Assembly: GCF_001039355.2 (NCBI RefSeq)
Contig: NW_019775192.1
Coordinates: 363,230-427,229, forward strand
From: Lingula anatina
Taxonomy: Eukaryota > Brachiopoda > Lingulata > Lingulida > Lingulidae
Length of the DNA stretch: 64,000 nucleotides
Direction of reading: 5' to 3'
The notes beneath the pieces are model-generated. The model saw only the letters and a program-made list of their open reading frames with translations, did no database searches and was not told the DNA's origin. This document shows, one piece after another, positions 1-14,251 of the stretch. Every line of letters starts with the position of its first letter. Within the stretch, counting starts at the first letter, position 1. A program made the translations under genes and the position numbers.

Positions 1-111
1 ATTTTTTGTTGACAGAACTGGGTTTCACTAAGGACGAGTCAAAATGACCAGCTCAAAAAATTATTACTTTGGATAAGAGTTACAAAACAATCATCAAAAT
101 ACACCACTAAC

Positions 112-3100
112 CCAAGGAGTAGGAGTGTTTTTGTAGGAAATTCATATTCTGTCAGACTGACACTGTTTGCCGTTTGCTCAACACCAACCAATGTGTATCC
201 CTCACTCTGCATCTCCGTCAAGTATGTTTGTAATTTATGAGGTGGAACCTGGAGTAAAAGACATCGAGATATGATGTCTAGAATTTTGTTTAAGATGAAA
301 CAGAAATAGTGAGATAAAGGCATCAGTAAAGAAAGAATTTGAAATGCAACTTTTAGGCAATAAGATTGTAAGTACTTGTAAAATTTTGTTAATTTTTGCA
401 GAAGTTGAAATATTAACATATTTTCATCTGCAAAGGTTTGCTTCAATTGCAATTGCACAAAATATCAGTGGAAATAAGTATAATTTATACCTCTTTTATA
501 GGTATCCATTTCTCAGCAGAGACACACAAACTCTGGAAATTTTTGTCTTCGACATACTTGATGTTACCAATAACATATTCAGACACTCTGAAAATTTCAC
601 TAGTTCTGCATAAACCTGAAAACAAACAAAACCAGAAATTAAAACCTCTTTTACAATTTATACCAAATACACATTTTTTGCCTTAAATTATGCTAATAAT
701 GCTTACCATAAAATATAAAATACAATGAATTACAAATCATCAAGTATAAACCGCAAGTGCATTCAATATTTATATTTCAGGGCTGAAAAATGTCATCACA
801 AAACACAGAATTTTACACAGTTTTGCAGATCAAATTTACTGATGATAACACACATACACTTAAGGAATAGTTAAGTGAATTTATTTATCACATTCTGCAA
901 AATGGTGCAAACTGATACTTTCACAGATAAGTGACCATGCATTGTCCAGACATACCTCCTAGATTGGGTGGCCTGTCTATGAGTGAGGTGACCAAGATAA
1001 GCTGTCCAGGGCTGTGCAGTGTCCTCCCTATATCTTCCTCCATCTCCTCACTGGGTAACATTTCCTTCCATGGAATCACTTTCTTTTGTACATCCCCTTC
1101 ACTGATCTCCTCAGATTCTTCTCCTTCTGAAATTAAATGAAGCCGGATACTGATTGTTAAATTATAATTTCATTAATAGTGTCTAGGAATACACTTTTCC
1201 ATCACAAACAGTTCCTGCTGTCTCCTTGCTTGTCACTCAGCACTTAAGGGTTGAATCAGGGTTATAGTATCTGGACTAGCAGTAAAGATATTTTAATGCT
1301 AGTTCTCATGCCTCATACAACAGCTGGGCTGTTTCCTCCCCCGGGAGGTGAGACTGTTTACAGCCAGTCCAAATCAGGGACTAAGAAATGCTGGTATGTC
1401 AGGCATACTGTCATCTGTTGTAAATTGCAATGAGATAGTGAAGTATATAAGAACCTGACTTTACTCTTTTTTATATTTTTAATGTTTTCTGTTTATACTT
1501 ACAAAAACATATTTAGCTTTGCCACATCAATTTTTTTCATAAAAAGTAAAAAAATCGATGCGCTGTTTATCATTTTTGAATGTCAAACCCACAATGACTA
1601 TCTTTTAAATTGCCGCCCAGTAAACAATGAAGTGTCTGCTTAAGTATTTGTAAAACAGATAAATTTTCCCCCTTTGCAATGGTAATAAAAACATCAAATG
1701 ATTTACCTCTTCTTTTAATTCTCCACGTGCCTGGTTGACAGTTTTTCAAGTCACCTCGCAAGTTATGTACTGGTAGGACACCTTCCCCAACCCAACTCAA
1801 ACTTTTGTTTAAGAAATCCTTGGGCAATATCCATTCTTCTGCTATGATGCCACTTAACATTGGTATAGTGTGGTAGATTGTCTGTAACAAACACATAATC
1901 ACCATGAGAATATGTTATTTACACCTAGAAATGGTAAAACTGGTTATACAGACATGTCTGTTATAATAACAAGACTTCACAGTTATTCGAACACATTTTC
2001 ATAACATATTGGAAAGTGAACACAAACATGGCATGATAAATTTAAAAAAATTAATACAGAAAAAAATCAATTTTATAAAGAAAGGGGTTTTGTGCCTATC
2101 TAACTGATAAATTAAAACAAAATGCATAAAAGAGGGATTATCTGAAAGTTTTATAGCATTCATACATTCAAACATGTAGCAGGGCAATCACAAAGCTACA
2201 TACACATGCATTTTTGCACAAACCTCCAAACTGTAGTCCTGTATAGGATGAAACTTGTGAAGAAACCAAAAATCTTCCAGCAGTTTGTGTGTATTTTTAC
2301 TTGCTCCACTGCAATGAAAATAACCCAATCCATATAAAATACTGTAGGCAAATGAGGCATATTATAAACACAAGTCAAACTTTACTTAAAAAATCCTTAA
2401 TAAGGGACTGAGAGCTTCCATTTTTGTATAACCAAATGGCAATTTCAAATACAATATTTATCCTTAAGCTCTCTACATTGATTTATTAACGAAAAATTAC
2501 CTGCTTTTCAAGCTAAACTCCACACATTTCTCCAGCCATGAGTATTTTTCAAGCATTTCAACAAATTGCTGTTCCTTACAGGTTCTCCATGTCTTGTTGA
2601 CTGCTGCATGAGCATGGATACGGATATTGAAGTGGTGAGCCATGCACCACGGAACAAAGTTAGGGATAGCTTCAGCAAAATATGCCACCTAAAAAGTATC
2701 AGTTCTGTTTCTCACTTTTCCCCAGCAATATAAGAATACATAACTACAAGTAACATCCACAAAAATAACATGTAGGAAAACAGTACATTTTGAATTTTAA
2801 AGAACATGGTCCTATTGGAATGAGTGTGTTGTAATTTCAATACACCAATGTAAAACAAAAAGAGAATAATCAAATATTACAAGTTGAAAAAATATTATCT
2901 TTACTAGAGACAACTCCATTCATACCTGCTGATCCTGTGGCAAGATAAACCCAAGATGGGCAAGAACACTAATCAAGGAGCAAACAATGGCGGGTCTTTT
3001 CTCAGTTGCCTGAAACAAATCAGATGATAACAGAGTAATTTAAGTGCATAAGACTTGCAGAAATCAAAAACACAGATAGTATATATGTTGTTGACTGCTG

Positions 3101-6100
3101 CAAGAACGTGTATCCTGATGATTGGGTGTTGAGTCATACACCAAGGAAGAAAAGATGGACTTACTAAAAATATAATAATAAACCATATTTCAAAATATAA
3201 ACTCACCTTGCTAAGTTGCTTCCAAAGTCCCTGCCTCAGATGCGGGAATCTAAATGACAGTTTGATAATCATCCACTCTGTCAGATATCTCACTGACGGC
3301 TGGGTCTCTGATCCCAGGCATTCAGTTGATAGTGTCTGGAACGTGTCAGTAGCTTCTTCCTAAAAATAGGAAAAATTATTTTATGATTTCATCCTTCTGA
3401 ACAACTCTCACAAGGGTAAAACATAAGTATAGAACCACAAGGATTTTGCTTTACACTGAAAATATTTGAAATGTAATTTATGCAATGTTATAAAATTATG
3501 TCAACAAAATCCTACATGAAAAAAATAATAAATTATGGATTATTCTGTGTGTACCCTCAGAAATGAATCATGTGATATTTTTCTGAAATAACCATCTTGG
3601 TCTATTCATTACCCTGTTCAGCATTGGTTCAAGCACTAACAATGCCCCCATAAGTCTATAGCGCTCTCGATGTTGTAAAGAGTTGGGGAAACTTCTTTTG
3701 GCTTCAATTTTTACAAGTTCCATATGCTTTTCCTGTAAAGCCTGGATGAAGGCAACACTAAACTGGTGATGGTCTGGATTAGCTGGATCCAAGTGGCTCA
3801 GCAGGTTTATTATGTGGACCCGCACCATGTTATCTTCCTTACAACTCCTTCATGAAACAATATCATAGAAATTTGCATAAACTAGCTCTTATTTTAAGAT
3901 CCTACCACACAGAACAAATATGACCGAAATGGCAAAAACAAACAATATAATAAATAAAAAAAAGTTTTGACAGACGTTTATTTCAAATAAATGTTAAAAC
4001 TATTCCAAATTCACTGATATATGAACTAATTTTCCCTTTTATCAAATAAAACCAAATTTCCCACCTATCAATAAGTTGATTTACTGCAACTTCTTCTCCA
4101 AGAGATTCCACATAGGAGCAAATGTCACCATATATTCTGAAATATTTAACAATAATACACTATCTTAATTAGCACCAAACAATGTGGCAATCTGGTTTAC
4201 CTAAAATGCATAAACTTTCCACACATGGCCTACAGTAAACCATCATTCTTCAAAAAGTAATCAGGCTCTCTAAACCTCTCTATAATTATACATTCAGGAT
4301 TCTTCAATATTTTGTAAAATCATTATTAAAATAATAACCAACAATGACCAAAGCAAGACTTACTTCTGGTTTTTCTTATATATGGGGCCAAATAAGCAGG
4401 CAGATATCAGTACATCCAGATGCTGCACAGCATACTTTATGTTGTTATCAGTGGAAAGAAACCTGCTTAAATTTGTAATTATTGGATTTACAATGCCATT
4501 CTTTGTGTCACCCTTGGTAAACATGCTATCAATGAGCTGAAATATAGACATATATATATATATATAAATATACATGAAAAAAATCCAAAAGGTTTTTCTT
4601 AAAAAGAAAAACAAAACATTCACAAAAAATAAATAGTTGTCCATCATTATAAATAATAGCATTAATTTAATTTAAATCTAAATACCTAAATTCAGAAAAT
4701 CTATATACTTAGATTAGCTTACCTGAATAATTCTTGCAATTCAATTTGAATAGATGAAAAAATCACATCCCCCCCCCCCCAATAAAAAAAATTCAAAATT
4801 CAAAATTCTCAACAGACATTCCGACAAAGCATCAGAGTAAGGCTACATCACAAAGAAAAGAGCTATGCATTACTGAACCTTTTTCAATGCCTCCATTATA
4901 GCAGATTTCATTTGGCATCTCAACAATGCAGGCTGGAAAGCCAGGTTTGAAAATTCTTGTAATATTTCCCAGTACAAGGCAGTCTTTGTCTCCTCCTCAG
5001 TTTTGGTCCATAATAAAGAAAGAGTGCTAGCTACTAGGACCTCGTCTTCTTCAATGACCTGGAGAAAAGTTGTCATTTAAATTAAAACTAAATTAAATTA
5101 AAACGTGATTACTTACGTGATATCTTATGTAAGCGGGATAATAACGACAACTGGGGTTTTTTGATAAGTTTATTCTTGGTAATCAAAATAATAATTAATA
5201 TAAGACTAAAATTAAGGCTTCCAGAGAATCCTGTGCTTTCATAAAAGAATGAACCCGCTTACGGCACATCGAAGACCAACATCAAACAGAACAAAAAAAC
5301 ACATCAAAAACGCTGAGCGTGTCACGGCCTCCACGAGTGTGCTGCGTCATGTGCGGCCGATGACGTGGCTCACGACGTTCTGCGTCGTCAGTGGCGACGA
5401 CGACATTGCATCAAAAATGTACAAGACAAAGAACAAAACAGGGTACACTTACTATGAATAAAAAAGACCAATATAAGCATTTATTAATTTTGACATTGCT
5501 TCTCAATAGAAAGGTATTTTACCATGGGAATGATGAGGTGTGCACACTGTATTGCAGGGATAAGGAATTCTCTTGACAAAACACTGACAGCTTGAAAACA
5601 TTTCTCCAGGAGTTCTCTGTATGTGTATCCACAGGTTCCCAATCTAAATTGCAAGGACATCTTCACACATTTTATTTCAGCAACAAGAAACTTGCTGATA
5701 AAGGACCCCCTGTCTGAGGTGGAAATCCTGCAAATGAAACAAAATGCATTGTAGAAGTAGTATTTCTTTGAATAATAAGTCATTATATTCATCCTAATAG
5801 TGTATATTTCACTACATATAAAAACCTTGTAACGAAAAAAAGGAAGGTGACACTTTTTCCCACGTTTTTACAAGTTCAATGGCACTTACTCCGAATCATC
5901 TGTATCACTTGGTCTTTCCAATATTGTTTTCACTATATTTTTCATGGTTTCCAGGAACAAGCTAATCATCTGTCTTAGGATTTCATCATGACTCAAGTTG
6001 CATGTCAACAACACCTCTCCCAAAATGGAAACAGTCTCCATAGCAACTATCTGATGTACCAAGCATGTCATTCTTTCCTGTAAAAGATACAGATACTTTC

Positions 6101-9100
6101 CTTAAGCCTGTAAAGCTGGATTTCACCATGAGTATTCAGAGCACAAAATTATTTTATTTCTTACTGATAGTAAAGGATGATAAGTATGCTATGCTAAAAC
6201 ATGTTCATGACATGTTATACAAAGGATATCTTACCTGACAGTCTTAAATAATAATCACAAACACAAGAACAGACTTCTTGATTCCTAAACAACTCATTTA
6301 TTTGCATTTTCTAGAAATTACTGTTATTTCTACCCTACCTTTTCTACACTGCCCTTCATCATGTTCATTCCCCATTGGAGAAGATCCTGGATAATAATGT
6401 GCTCAGGCTGCTGTTTGTGTCTACAACCACCGCCTAAGAACCAGTAAAGAGATTTCAGCAACACATCCAAATGTTCCAACTGAGCAGGCTGAAATTAATA
6501 AAGTGAAACTGAAAAGGATTCATCTTTGAAGTGTTTTGAAAGAAATACTTGAGATCCATTTACATAATTCCTATAATTTTTGAAAGAGAGCCTCTCTCAT
6601 TTTATTGAATCATACCAGGACAAAGCTGAATATTTGCTTAATAATATGATAATATTCAATTTAAATAAATCATAAAAAACAGCTTTATATTCTAACATCT
6701 AATAGTCCAAAGTATTAACAATAATCTATTATGTTTTACTTACATTGCACAGGGTGCTCTCAATAGTCCGTTTTACAAACAGTACAGTATCTGGCAAACA
6801 AATCTCAACTAACTGGTGGATATAAAAGTGGAGTTCATCTGTAGATTCTGAAAGAAAAATTGTCTTGAAATGCAAAATTTGACATCTGAATATTGAGCAT
6901 TCCAGTATCTTATATCAATAAGTATATTGCAAAAGTACATGTATAAGTTCACAAGTTAATTTTTTTATTTCATATATATTCATATATCTTCAATGTCTTA
7001 ATAAGAAAAAATTGGACCATTGTTCCAACATGTAACTTTGGATTCATATTTGTTTTTTGTAAGGTAATAAGAAGTAATAACCTGATTCTGTCTCTGTCAA
7101 CAATATAGTCATTATCTTCAAAGCCTGCTGTGCCTCGCTAGTGGACATGTATGCTCTTGAGTTGACAGATTGCAGGGTTTTAACTACTGGGTGGAGCAAA
7201 GTTTCCATGGTGATGATTTCATCTTGTGATTTCAGATTTACAACACCAGCATCCACCGACAACAGGAGAACTCTGACCAATTTCTGAACTTTGTGATCAT
7301 CTAAAATATTTGTATTAAGAATAAAATAGATCATTTAAGAAATGAAAGAACTGGGAAAAATGATATCATTTTTTCTTACCAATATTATTTGCTCTAAGAT
7401 ACTACAATGCCAACAAGAGGATTAACATTATAATTATCATTAAATCCTACAGCCTTAAAATTAACAAAACAAATACAATAAATTTCTTTTTTCAAAGCTA
7501 ATGTAGAAACCTTTTTGAGCTTTTAAAAGCAGGATCTCCCTCATAGAACTGGCCAAATACTTTGCTACACTTTTTGGATTCCATAAACTGGCTTCTTTTT
7601 TTCCACAAGTCTCTCTCAGCCAGGTTACACAGCGGACATATAAAAATGTTCCGCGTCTAAAACAGCCGTCTCTTGTCAAGACTGCCAAAACTGATGCTAC
7701 ATCTTCTGGAGGTACATCTTCCTAAATAATCCAAATATAATCACTACATGTAGCAACACTATCAATATTAGATTAGGAATATAAATAACAGCGTTAGTTT
7801 CCTCCAACAGTCACATACACTGTACAATATGAAAAGTAGATTTTAACATGCTTTAAAAATTATGATGTAAACAAAATGTCCCCAAATAAACAGATGTAAA
7901 CATTAAACAAGGCAGCAAAGCTGTCAAATGTACAGACAAAAAACAGAAAAAAAAGATGCAAAATAGGTCATTATGTCAATTTTGATGCAATAATAAATGC
8001 TTATAATAGCACAGTCAGTCAACACTGATTTTTAATCATGCACAACAGGTAACATGGTCAATAACAGGAGCAGATTCAGAGATATTTTCTGACAGTATTC
8101 CAAAGTATCTCTGTTGATCCATCCTCCACTTTGATAGTCTTCCAACAGAAACCCGTTAATATAAACTGTAAAATCTGACTGTCTTCCAGGAGACCCAGAA
8201 GATGGTCTTAATCCACCCTTTCAATAAGATTACAATGTCAGGACCATGAGAGTTAAAATTCACATGATGAAAGTCCCTATATATGAAAAATGATGACAGT
8301 GCATAAAATAATATTACATCGTGTTTAAAGACATAAATACCAATACAGCTGCTTATGTGGAAATACTGAAAATGTGCACAGCCTCAGGTGGATGGGAGTT
8401 AAAAATCACATCTTAAAAATGCCAGTGTTGGAGAAAAAATTAAATAGAAACAACAAAAATATAATTCTAATGAAGCTGTTATTCACTGCTTCCTTATTAT
8501 GGACACTATGTTATCTAGCAGAGAGCTTAACAGGGAAATATCAACAAGTGTGCTTTATGAAATTTCAATTAATGGCTACTTAATTAGGTAAATGAGTTTA
8601 TAGCACTGAAATTAGCCTTGTGAATACCCAAGGGGAATTAACAGACTGACCACACAAATTTGTCTATCAAAGGTCTTCAGGCCCATAAGTCACACCTTAA
8701 GAAAAGCAGAAAACAATAATGCACAAAAACAGGAGACTGCCCAATTCTGATGCAATAATACATTATGTTTAACTGCACAGTCAACATAAAATTTTAATTA
8801 TGCACAACAGGTAACGCTGATGAAAGTAAAAGCATAAGGCTCCAGGCCCATCAGAGTTCAAGTTTTCAATTAGAAAGTGCCAGAATGAGAAAAATGAAAA
8901 TTTCACAAAAAATGCATAAATTTAATAAAAATGATGACCCAATTGACCTGGCTTTCTAATTTGAACTGCATGCCAATCCTAAAAATCGTACTTATAAGTT
9001 AAATATAATAATAAGTAACACAGTTTTCTTTTCATAATGTTTGCAGTAGCAGTGCAAAAAGATTATTGTCAATTTTGATGTAACATTACATAATAAATTA

Positions 9101-12100
9101 TAGAATAATTATCACCAATTTTTGATTATTGACTATAAATAGCATGGACATGTAGAAAATTTGATTACCATTAGGCTTCATGTCCATGGGAGCTCTGAGT
9201 CCCACAATGAATATGCCAAAAAGATAATGAATATTTCACTAAGTGTATAACTTCCAGAAAAAGAAGCCAATTAGACTGCTTTTCCAACTCGGGCTGCATT
9301 TTAGTCCTGTGTTTCTTTTTTGAAAGTTTGACAGTAATAAGTAACACCGTTTTCCCATAATGGTCATCATGGCAGCAGCACCAAATATTGTGTTTTCTTC
9401 TATTTTGATGCAACATTACATAATGCTTAACAGCATAATGACCATCAATTTTAAATGATAAAATATACGTGTCATGGATTTTCAGAAAATGTGACTAGCA
9501 AGGGTCTTCAAGCCCGTGGAGGTTCTAAGTCGCACCTTGAAAATGTCAATAAGTGAAAAATTAAATTTTCACAAAAAACTGTTAAATTGCCAGAAAAATT
9601 TACCAAACAGACTGCATTGCCTACTGAGGCTGTATGTTAGACCCATGTTTCTTTCTTGTAAGTTTGAGAACAGCAAGTGACATGTTTTCCCTTAAATGGT
9701 CATCATAGGAGCAGTGCCCTAAATAGGGGTTTCTTCAAATTTTGATGCAACGTTACATAATGTTTAACAGCATAATAACCATCAAATGTTATTAATAAAA
9801 TATTAGTAACATGGACATTCAGAAAACATGACAAGCAAAGGTCTTCAGGCCCATGGAACTTCAAAGTCACATCTTGAAAATGCCAAAATGTAAACAAGAC
9901 AGCACTGTCCTGAAATGGGTTTATTTCCATTTTTAACACTTTTTTAACATAAAACAAAATAAACATTTTACTGCCATTTTTATATGACCAACTAAGAAAA
10001 TTGATGAGATGGGAAAAGTATCAATAGAACAGTGTTAAATGTCCAATTTCCTCCATTCTGAGATTCTGAACATAGTGGATGATTGAATCTGACAAACTGC
10101 AATGATATGAGTTTATTTCCATTTTTGACACTTTATTACACAATACATGATAACAAGTTTACCATGTTTTTTTACATAATCAACTAACAATGTTGTAAAG
10201 ATGCAGGAAATATCAAACAAACACTTTTACGCATCTAATTAGTTCAATAATGAGACTGTTAACATGCCTAATAATTGAATCTGAGGAAATGTGAAAAAAC
10301 AGTATAACTTCTAAAATAATGGCCCGATTATGCTGATTTTCGAACTCAACCTGCGTTTTAGTAAGATTGACCACTCCTGTGAATATAATGCCAATTGGCC
10401 AATCCGTTTTTCTTATATTGTGTTATCAGTGTTGCATTTATATTGAAAAGTGAAAAAACAGCATAAATTCCCTAAAAATGGCCCAATCATGCTGATTTTC
10501 TAACTTGACCTGCGTATTAAGAATTTTCATCAGTTCTGTAAGTTTCAAGCCAAAAGGTAAAATGGTTTTCCACTTACTGTGTTATCGGTGCTGCATATAT
10601 GCTGAAAAAGTGAAAAAACAGCATAAATTCCCTAAAAATGGCCCAATCATGCCGATTTTCGAACTTGACCTGCATATTATGAATATTCATCAGTTCTGTA
10701 AGTTTCAAGTCAAAAGGTACAATGGTTTTCCACTTATCGTGTTATCGGTGCTGCATATATGTTGAAAAAAGTGAAAAAACAGCATAAATTCCCTAAGAGT
10801 GACCCGATCATGCTGATTTTTCGAACTTGACCTGCGTATTATGAATATTCATCAGTTCTGCAAGTTTCAAATCAAAAGGCAAAATGGTTTTCCACTTATC
10901 GTGTTATCGGTAAAAGTGCACGGCGACGGCGACGGCGACGACAGCGACGACAGACGCAGATGATCGCTATATGTACAGACACATCTGTGTCTGTACATAA
11001 AAAATAATAATAACATGGATGCAAATCAAGTCTCACAACATCACTTTGAAAGCTATGTATAATTAATCACAAATTTGTTCATTACCATATATGCAGGTAT
11101 CAAACCAAATATGCAAAATCATTTTGATTAGTTCATAGTTACCAGGTTAGAATGCTTCAATACAGACATCACCAGCAAACAAATAGTAGCCTCTCTAATG
11201 TATGGCTCTGAAGTCCGTAGCAAGGTGGTCATGGTTTCTCTGTGGAGTGTGACACACAAAAGCAATTTCTTCATTAGTTTATGAGGACATTGTCACATGC
11301 AAACTTAACACCAGAATTCCAATTAAGCTTGATTTAACACATGGATAATACAGAACAATTGTACTTAAATTCAAAATTAAATCTCCTGTAAAAACTTAAG
11401 TTGATTGCATTACATCATGCATAAATCAGAAAGGCTTCTGTTGGAGATACTGCAAAACATCATTGCCTGGCTATATTAAAAACATAAGATGGGTCAAATA
11501 ATTTATTTTTATGTCTGATATATGCAAATACAATATATACACACCATTTGTGCGGAAAACTTCTTACACATTTCTTTTTTTTGTGCACCAAATGTCAAAC
11601 ATTCATGTACACATACATGCAAAGCTTTATACACATATATGCCTCTGAAATATATAACAAAAGAACTATAATAATTACCTCAATAATTCCAAGGTTTTTC
11701 TGCTCCACATGGGTGAGGCAGGCAGACTAGACAGGGCTTGTGCAATACACAGCAATGGCGGAGAGGACCAGTACTGACTCACCATAATGTGCAGCAAACT
11801 ATGGAAAAAATTGGCTGAAAAAAAGGTCAAAACAAATTTACTTGTGCTTACTAAGCAACTCACCCACCACCACTTATTTACAGGATTTTTTAAAATTTGG
11901 TTACATAGCATTTTATTGTAAGTTCTTAAAATAATTATTATAAAACTATATGCAAAAAAAAAATTCAAAACATCTTTGGCGATTTTACGGTTCTGGTAGT
12001 TAGATTCATTCTTTAAATGTCCAAATATGGATTCTGAATAACACAATAAGCCTAACAAGACAAGAGTGATATCATGGATAAAACATTACCTCTTCTGTTT

Positions 12101-14251
12101 TCTTGAAGAGCATCAAAACAGGATTGAAGAAATTTCACCAATCTGTCTGCTATGAAGGGTGGACTACCGACAGGAGAATCCTGTACCCTGATATCAGCAA
12201 TGATCGAGATTTATTTCTCAAAATATTGTTATTCCTGTCAGCATTTCAAATGTTGTACAGGTTGTGATGGTTCTTATATTTCATTACTATACAGTTAACA
12301 GTTAAACATGGTTTTCCTGGTTGCACATCTTTTGTTTAATTCATACAAAACAAAGTGGATGAATATTTCCTATTAATGAAATCTCATGTGGACTGTCATG
12401 CATTTATGGTGTTTTTTTTATTATTAACTGAGTAACAATGTGATATTTTATCCCTCAACAACAGGATTTAGCACCTTTACCTCATGTACAGTCCAGGTTC
12501 TTTCAACATTACAACCAGAGGTCCCAGTATAGATTGTACTTCATTCTGCTCCAGTAGGGGGCACTGCTTCAGGTCCAACTCCAACAGGACACTCATGCCC
12601 CATTTCTTCACATATGTGCTATCATGCTTTTGAATTTTAGTAAACAAAATCCAAAGCCATGAAGTGTGAAGGAGTGATGGGCCTACAACATAATAAATCT
12701 AATCTTATATTCTACATAAAATTGTTCATGTAATTCAAATCAACTTTTAAAATCTGCATCTAAATAAAACTACACACATGTTAAAGATGGTATCTCCATT
12801 ATTGTGAGAAGAAACATAACCATATGGTAAAAATATATTTTTCAAATTAAAGAAAAAGTGTAATTTGAGTGCAAACCTTCTTTCCTAGACCATGTAGCTT
12901 TAATGAGATTATTTATTCTTGGCATCAGAGGATTCAGCACATGCACCTGAAGCATGAATAAAATTAATGTATTAAAATATAGATAATAATAATTATTTAT
13001 AACAAGAATGTTACAATTTTTTAACTTTTGCTCCACATTTGATATACAAATTACATCTTAATTTTTTTGCACTCCTTCTCCTAATACATCTTCACAAATA
13101 TTTAATAAAAGATTATATTGATGTCACAGTGAAAACCTCACCTGCTTCTCATCTAGTGTTTCCAGCAGCAAAATCAAATCATTCCACATAACATCAGTTT
13201 CTTTCTCAGTCTCAGGACTCCAAAAGAACACTGCACCCCTGACTTCATGATATGTCTCAATACCTTTTCTACAATGTTTTGTAACATCCAGAGCCCTCTT
13301 CAACAGATACATGGATCTCTTTCGAGTTAAAGTATCATTGCTAATCAGCCCTGTTTGTATGCAAGCCCAAAATTTACAGTTCTTTCTTACATCTGAAGTT
13401 ACTGTAGTGGTATGATTGGGTAATATAAAGTCAGCCAATGCACATAATATCAGATATGCCTTCCCATAGTTGCTGCCAGAATCATCATTTGATCCTTCAG
13501 AGTTGAAAGCAAGTGCTAGGTCATATAACTGGTTTACTTTGTGGAAGGTCCTATTAGGATCAAGACTCAATATTTTCATAATAAGAGATCCCACAATCTT
13601 GGCAGTGGTATTTATATTGGTATCTCTCACCATATCCATTAATATGCTGAAAGCCTCATCTAGCTCTGTTTCAGATAACAAAGCAAAGTGACTAGAATCA
13701 GTATCCAAAATATGTGACTGAGCACCTAGTATGTAACTGAGAACTTCTATGGCACAGGATTCAGAGAACTTCACAAGTTTTGGCTCACTCATTGAATGCT
13801 TACAACCCAATTCACTTCTACCACTCTTCAGTGAAGACTTACAAATAGCAATTAACTCACTGGACAGTTTTTCCATCAGCTGATTGTTAGGACCCACTGT
13901 TTTTTGAGGGCTAATGAAAGTAGTTACGAGGAGCTCACAAACAGCATGCATAAGTTTTCTATCCTCTTTGTTTTCATCAAACATTCGAAGAACTGGAAAA
14001 CATACTTGTTCTATGATTGAGGCTAGGTTCAAATCATTACATGATTCTTGCTCAGAGGCCTTTTTCACCATTGAAGTTAAAGCTTTAACATGATTCAGGA
14101 GGGTAGTGTTGCTTTGAAAGCTTATATCAAGGAGTGGCAAGATATCCTTTATCAGTGACAACACAAGATCATTCATTTGAATACTCCCGACTACAGCATT
14201 CGGTTGTGCACTTAGCACTTTTGTCACAACTAATTCAGATACAGGATCCAT
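112..14251 (-). CDS. TARBP1: TARBP1-like tRNA (guanosine-2'-O-)methyltransferase, 24 exons, last exon outside window
   Basis: Large helical-repeat protein ending in a SpoU (SPOUT) methyltransferase domain; the family 2'-O-methylates tRNA guanosine 18. Exons, 5' to 3': 13142-14251, 12877-12946, 12481-12682, 12090-12187, 11679-11814, 11143-11239, 7511-7721, 7082-7300, 6744-6847, 6339-6488, 5890-6077, 5523-5727, 4879-5058, 4364-4536, 4065-4136, 3613-3847, 3207-3359, 2926-3009, 2501-2688, 2224-2308, 1707-1881, 956-1126, 491-615, 112-248. All phases join, giving about 1522 codons. Diagnostic stretches are LTRKRSMYLLKRALDV in the first exon, the SpoU start LVTSLIDRPPNLGG/LCRT across 956-1126 and 491-615, and EGYTLVGVEQTA then TLLLLG at 112-248, followed by a GTTAGT donor. 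The final exon (SpoU motif 3, about 45 residues) lies left of the window. The first in-frame ATG is at 14251. The frame stays open to a stop at 14311, so an upstream exon spliced at the pyrimidine-rich site near 14315 is possible. The start is therefore uncertain. Confidence 0.9.
5249..5440. other. CpG-rich islet in a TARBP1 intron
   Basis: Within an AT-rich intron, about 190 bp is rich in CG dinucleotides and ACG/GTC words, including the small hairpin ACGACG-TTCTG-CGTCGT and a second inverted pair, CGTCAT...ATGACG. It could be the remnant of a repeat end, similar in flavour to the GGCGAC tail near 10920, or a regulatory islet. No coding match was recognised. Confidence 0.4.
7911..11003. repeat. 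3.1 kb MITE-like element with internal tandem arrays, in a TARBP1 intron
   Basis: The element shares both ends with a shorter copy at 47869-48602. Near its left end is ATGTACAGACA (7928-7938). Its right end is a perfect 28 bp palindrome at 10971-10998 whose outer half, TGTCTGTACAT, is the inverse of the left motif. Inside are two arrays. One has units of about 330 bp, seen from the phrase TTTGATGYAAC/AATA at about 8747, 9076, 9405 and 9740. The other has units of about 150-166 bp starting near 10296, 10447, 10610 and 10776 and containing CAGCATAAATTCCC. A GC-rich GGCGAC run precedes the right palindrome. No transposase frame is visible, so it appears non-autonomous. Confidence 0.75.
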
